DNA of 14,280 bases from NCBI GenBank assembly GCA_964634355.1, contig CAZWIF010000030.1, forward strand, positions 1-14,280, written 5' to 3'. Positions 13,752 through 14,280 of this stretch are shown one piece after another (within the stretch, counting starts at the first letter, position 1; each line of letters opens with the position of its first letter). Origin of the DNA: CAKPSH01 sp964634355 (GTDB lineage: Bacteria > Bacillota > Clostridia > TANB77 > CAG-508). The notes under the pieces are model-generated. The model saw only the letters and a list, made by a program, of their open reading frames with translations, made no database searches and had not been told where the DNA came from. A program made the translations under genes and the position numbers.

Positions 13752-14280
13752 ATGGAAAATATCAAAATTTTTGCTTGTAGTGAAGAAGCAAAAGGATTTA
13801 CAAAAGAAATTTGTAATTGCTTAAACGTACCACTAGGAAAATTAGAAACGATGAAATTTAAAAACGACAACACATTTGTACAATTTGGAGAAACAGTTAG
13901 AGACCAAGACGTATATCTTGTTCAAACAACTACCCCACCAGTAAACGAAAGAGTTATGGAAATGTTAATAGCAGTGGATGCGGCAAAACGAGCATCAGCG
14001 GGAAGAATAACAGTAGTGCTACCATACTACATCTACTCAAGATCAGACAAAAAAGACCAACCAAGAATACCAATCACAGCAAAACTAATGGCACAACTAA
14101 TAGAAGCCGCTGGAGCAAACAGGGTAATGAGCTGTGACTTACACAATTCAGCAATACAAGCATACTTTAATATAAACTGCGACAGATTATCAGCACAGAT
14201 ATTATTAGAAGAATATTTCAAATCTAAAAACCTTGAAGATATGGTAATTGTTGCAACAGATGCAGGAAGTTCAAAAAAAG
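13752..14280 (+). CDS. prs: Ribose-phosphate pyrophosphokinase, N-terminal part (cut by window end)
   Basis: The first 176 codons of a protein that should be about 310-370 residues. It makes PRPP from ribose 5-phosphate and ATP for purine, pyrimidine, NAD, histidine and tryptophan synthesis. Visible landmarks of Prs: NVPLGKLETMKF near the start, VRDQDVYLVQTTTPPVNERVMEMLIAVDAAKRASAGRITVVLPYY, the ATP loop YSRSDKKDQPR, and DLH with the metal-binding H131. The ATP loop differs from the common YARQDRKDKPR, and DLHNSAIQAYF replaces DLHAGQIQGFF, placing it in a divergent Prs branch. ATG 13752 has AGGAGG (13734-13739) 12 bases upstream, rather long but with no better start nearby. It has its own promoter. 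Confidence 0.92.
   Translation, partial: MENIKIFACSEEAKGFTKEICNCLNVPLGKLETMKFKNDNTFVQFGETVRDQDVYLVQTTTPPVNERVMEMLIAVDAAKRASAGRITVVLPYYIYSRSDKKDQPRIPITAKLMAQLIEAAGANRVMSCDLHNSAIQAYFNINCDRLSAQILLEEYFKSKNLEDMVIVATDAGSSKK

Noticed and set aside
1..14280. CRISPR array, tRNA or rRNA genes, riboswitch, prophage, toxin-antitoxin or defence genes
   Set aside because: No regular spaced repeats, no cloverleaf or rRNA-like stretch, no known aptamer pattern and no such coding gene could be recognised on either strand.

Overview
The window is strongly A/T-rich DNA with A/T-ending codons, strong AAGGAGG-type ribosome binding sites and a housekeeping gene order typical of low-GC Firmicutes. A pair of small CotF-like spore coat genes and an oxygen-sensitive class III ribonucleotide reductase with its activase point to an anaerobic, probably spore-forming member of the Clostridia. 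A run of 100 Ns flanked by an exact 55-bp duplicate shows that this is a scaffolded draft assembly, possibly a metagenome bin.

All genes lie on the + strand. From left to right: pcrA (DNA helicase) behind a near-consensus sigma-A promoter; a two-gene spore coat cassette; a perfect palindrome that probably acts as terminator; a second sigma-A promoter driving gdpP (c-di-AMP phosphodiesterase), rplI (ribosomal protein L9), dnaB (replicative helicase) and tilS (tRNA-Ile lysidine synthetase); ftsH (membrane AAA+ protease) with a long terminator hairpin; nrdD and nrdG (anaerobic dNTP synthesis); a terminator-like double hairpin; and the first 176 codons of a ribose-phosphate pyrophosphokinase (prs), cut by the window end.

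The gdpP-rplI-dnaB order is a classic Firmicutes block linking c-di-AMP turnover, ribosome assembly and replication. tilS followed by ftsH is also classic, but the hpt gene usually found between them is absent and TilS is a short form. nrdD/nrdG supply deoxynucleotides without oxygen; prs supplies PRPP for nucleotide, histidine and tryptophan synthesis.

The window is mostly conserved core genome; I see no phage, CRISPR, toxin-antitoxin or defence system and no convincing new multi-gene system. The unusual signals lie in the spacers: a family of short G/C-rich hairpin repeats dispersed between genes (including the pcrA leader and just ahead of the tilS ribosome binding site); a 68-bp duplication of the 3' end of nrdD; a promoter overlapping the 3' arm of the ftsH terminator; and two mutually exclusive hairpins after nrdG.
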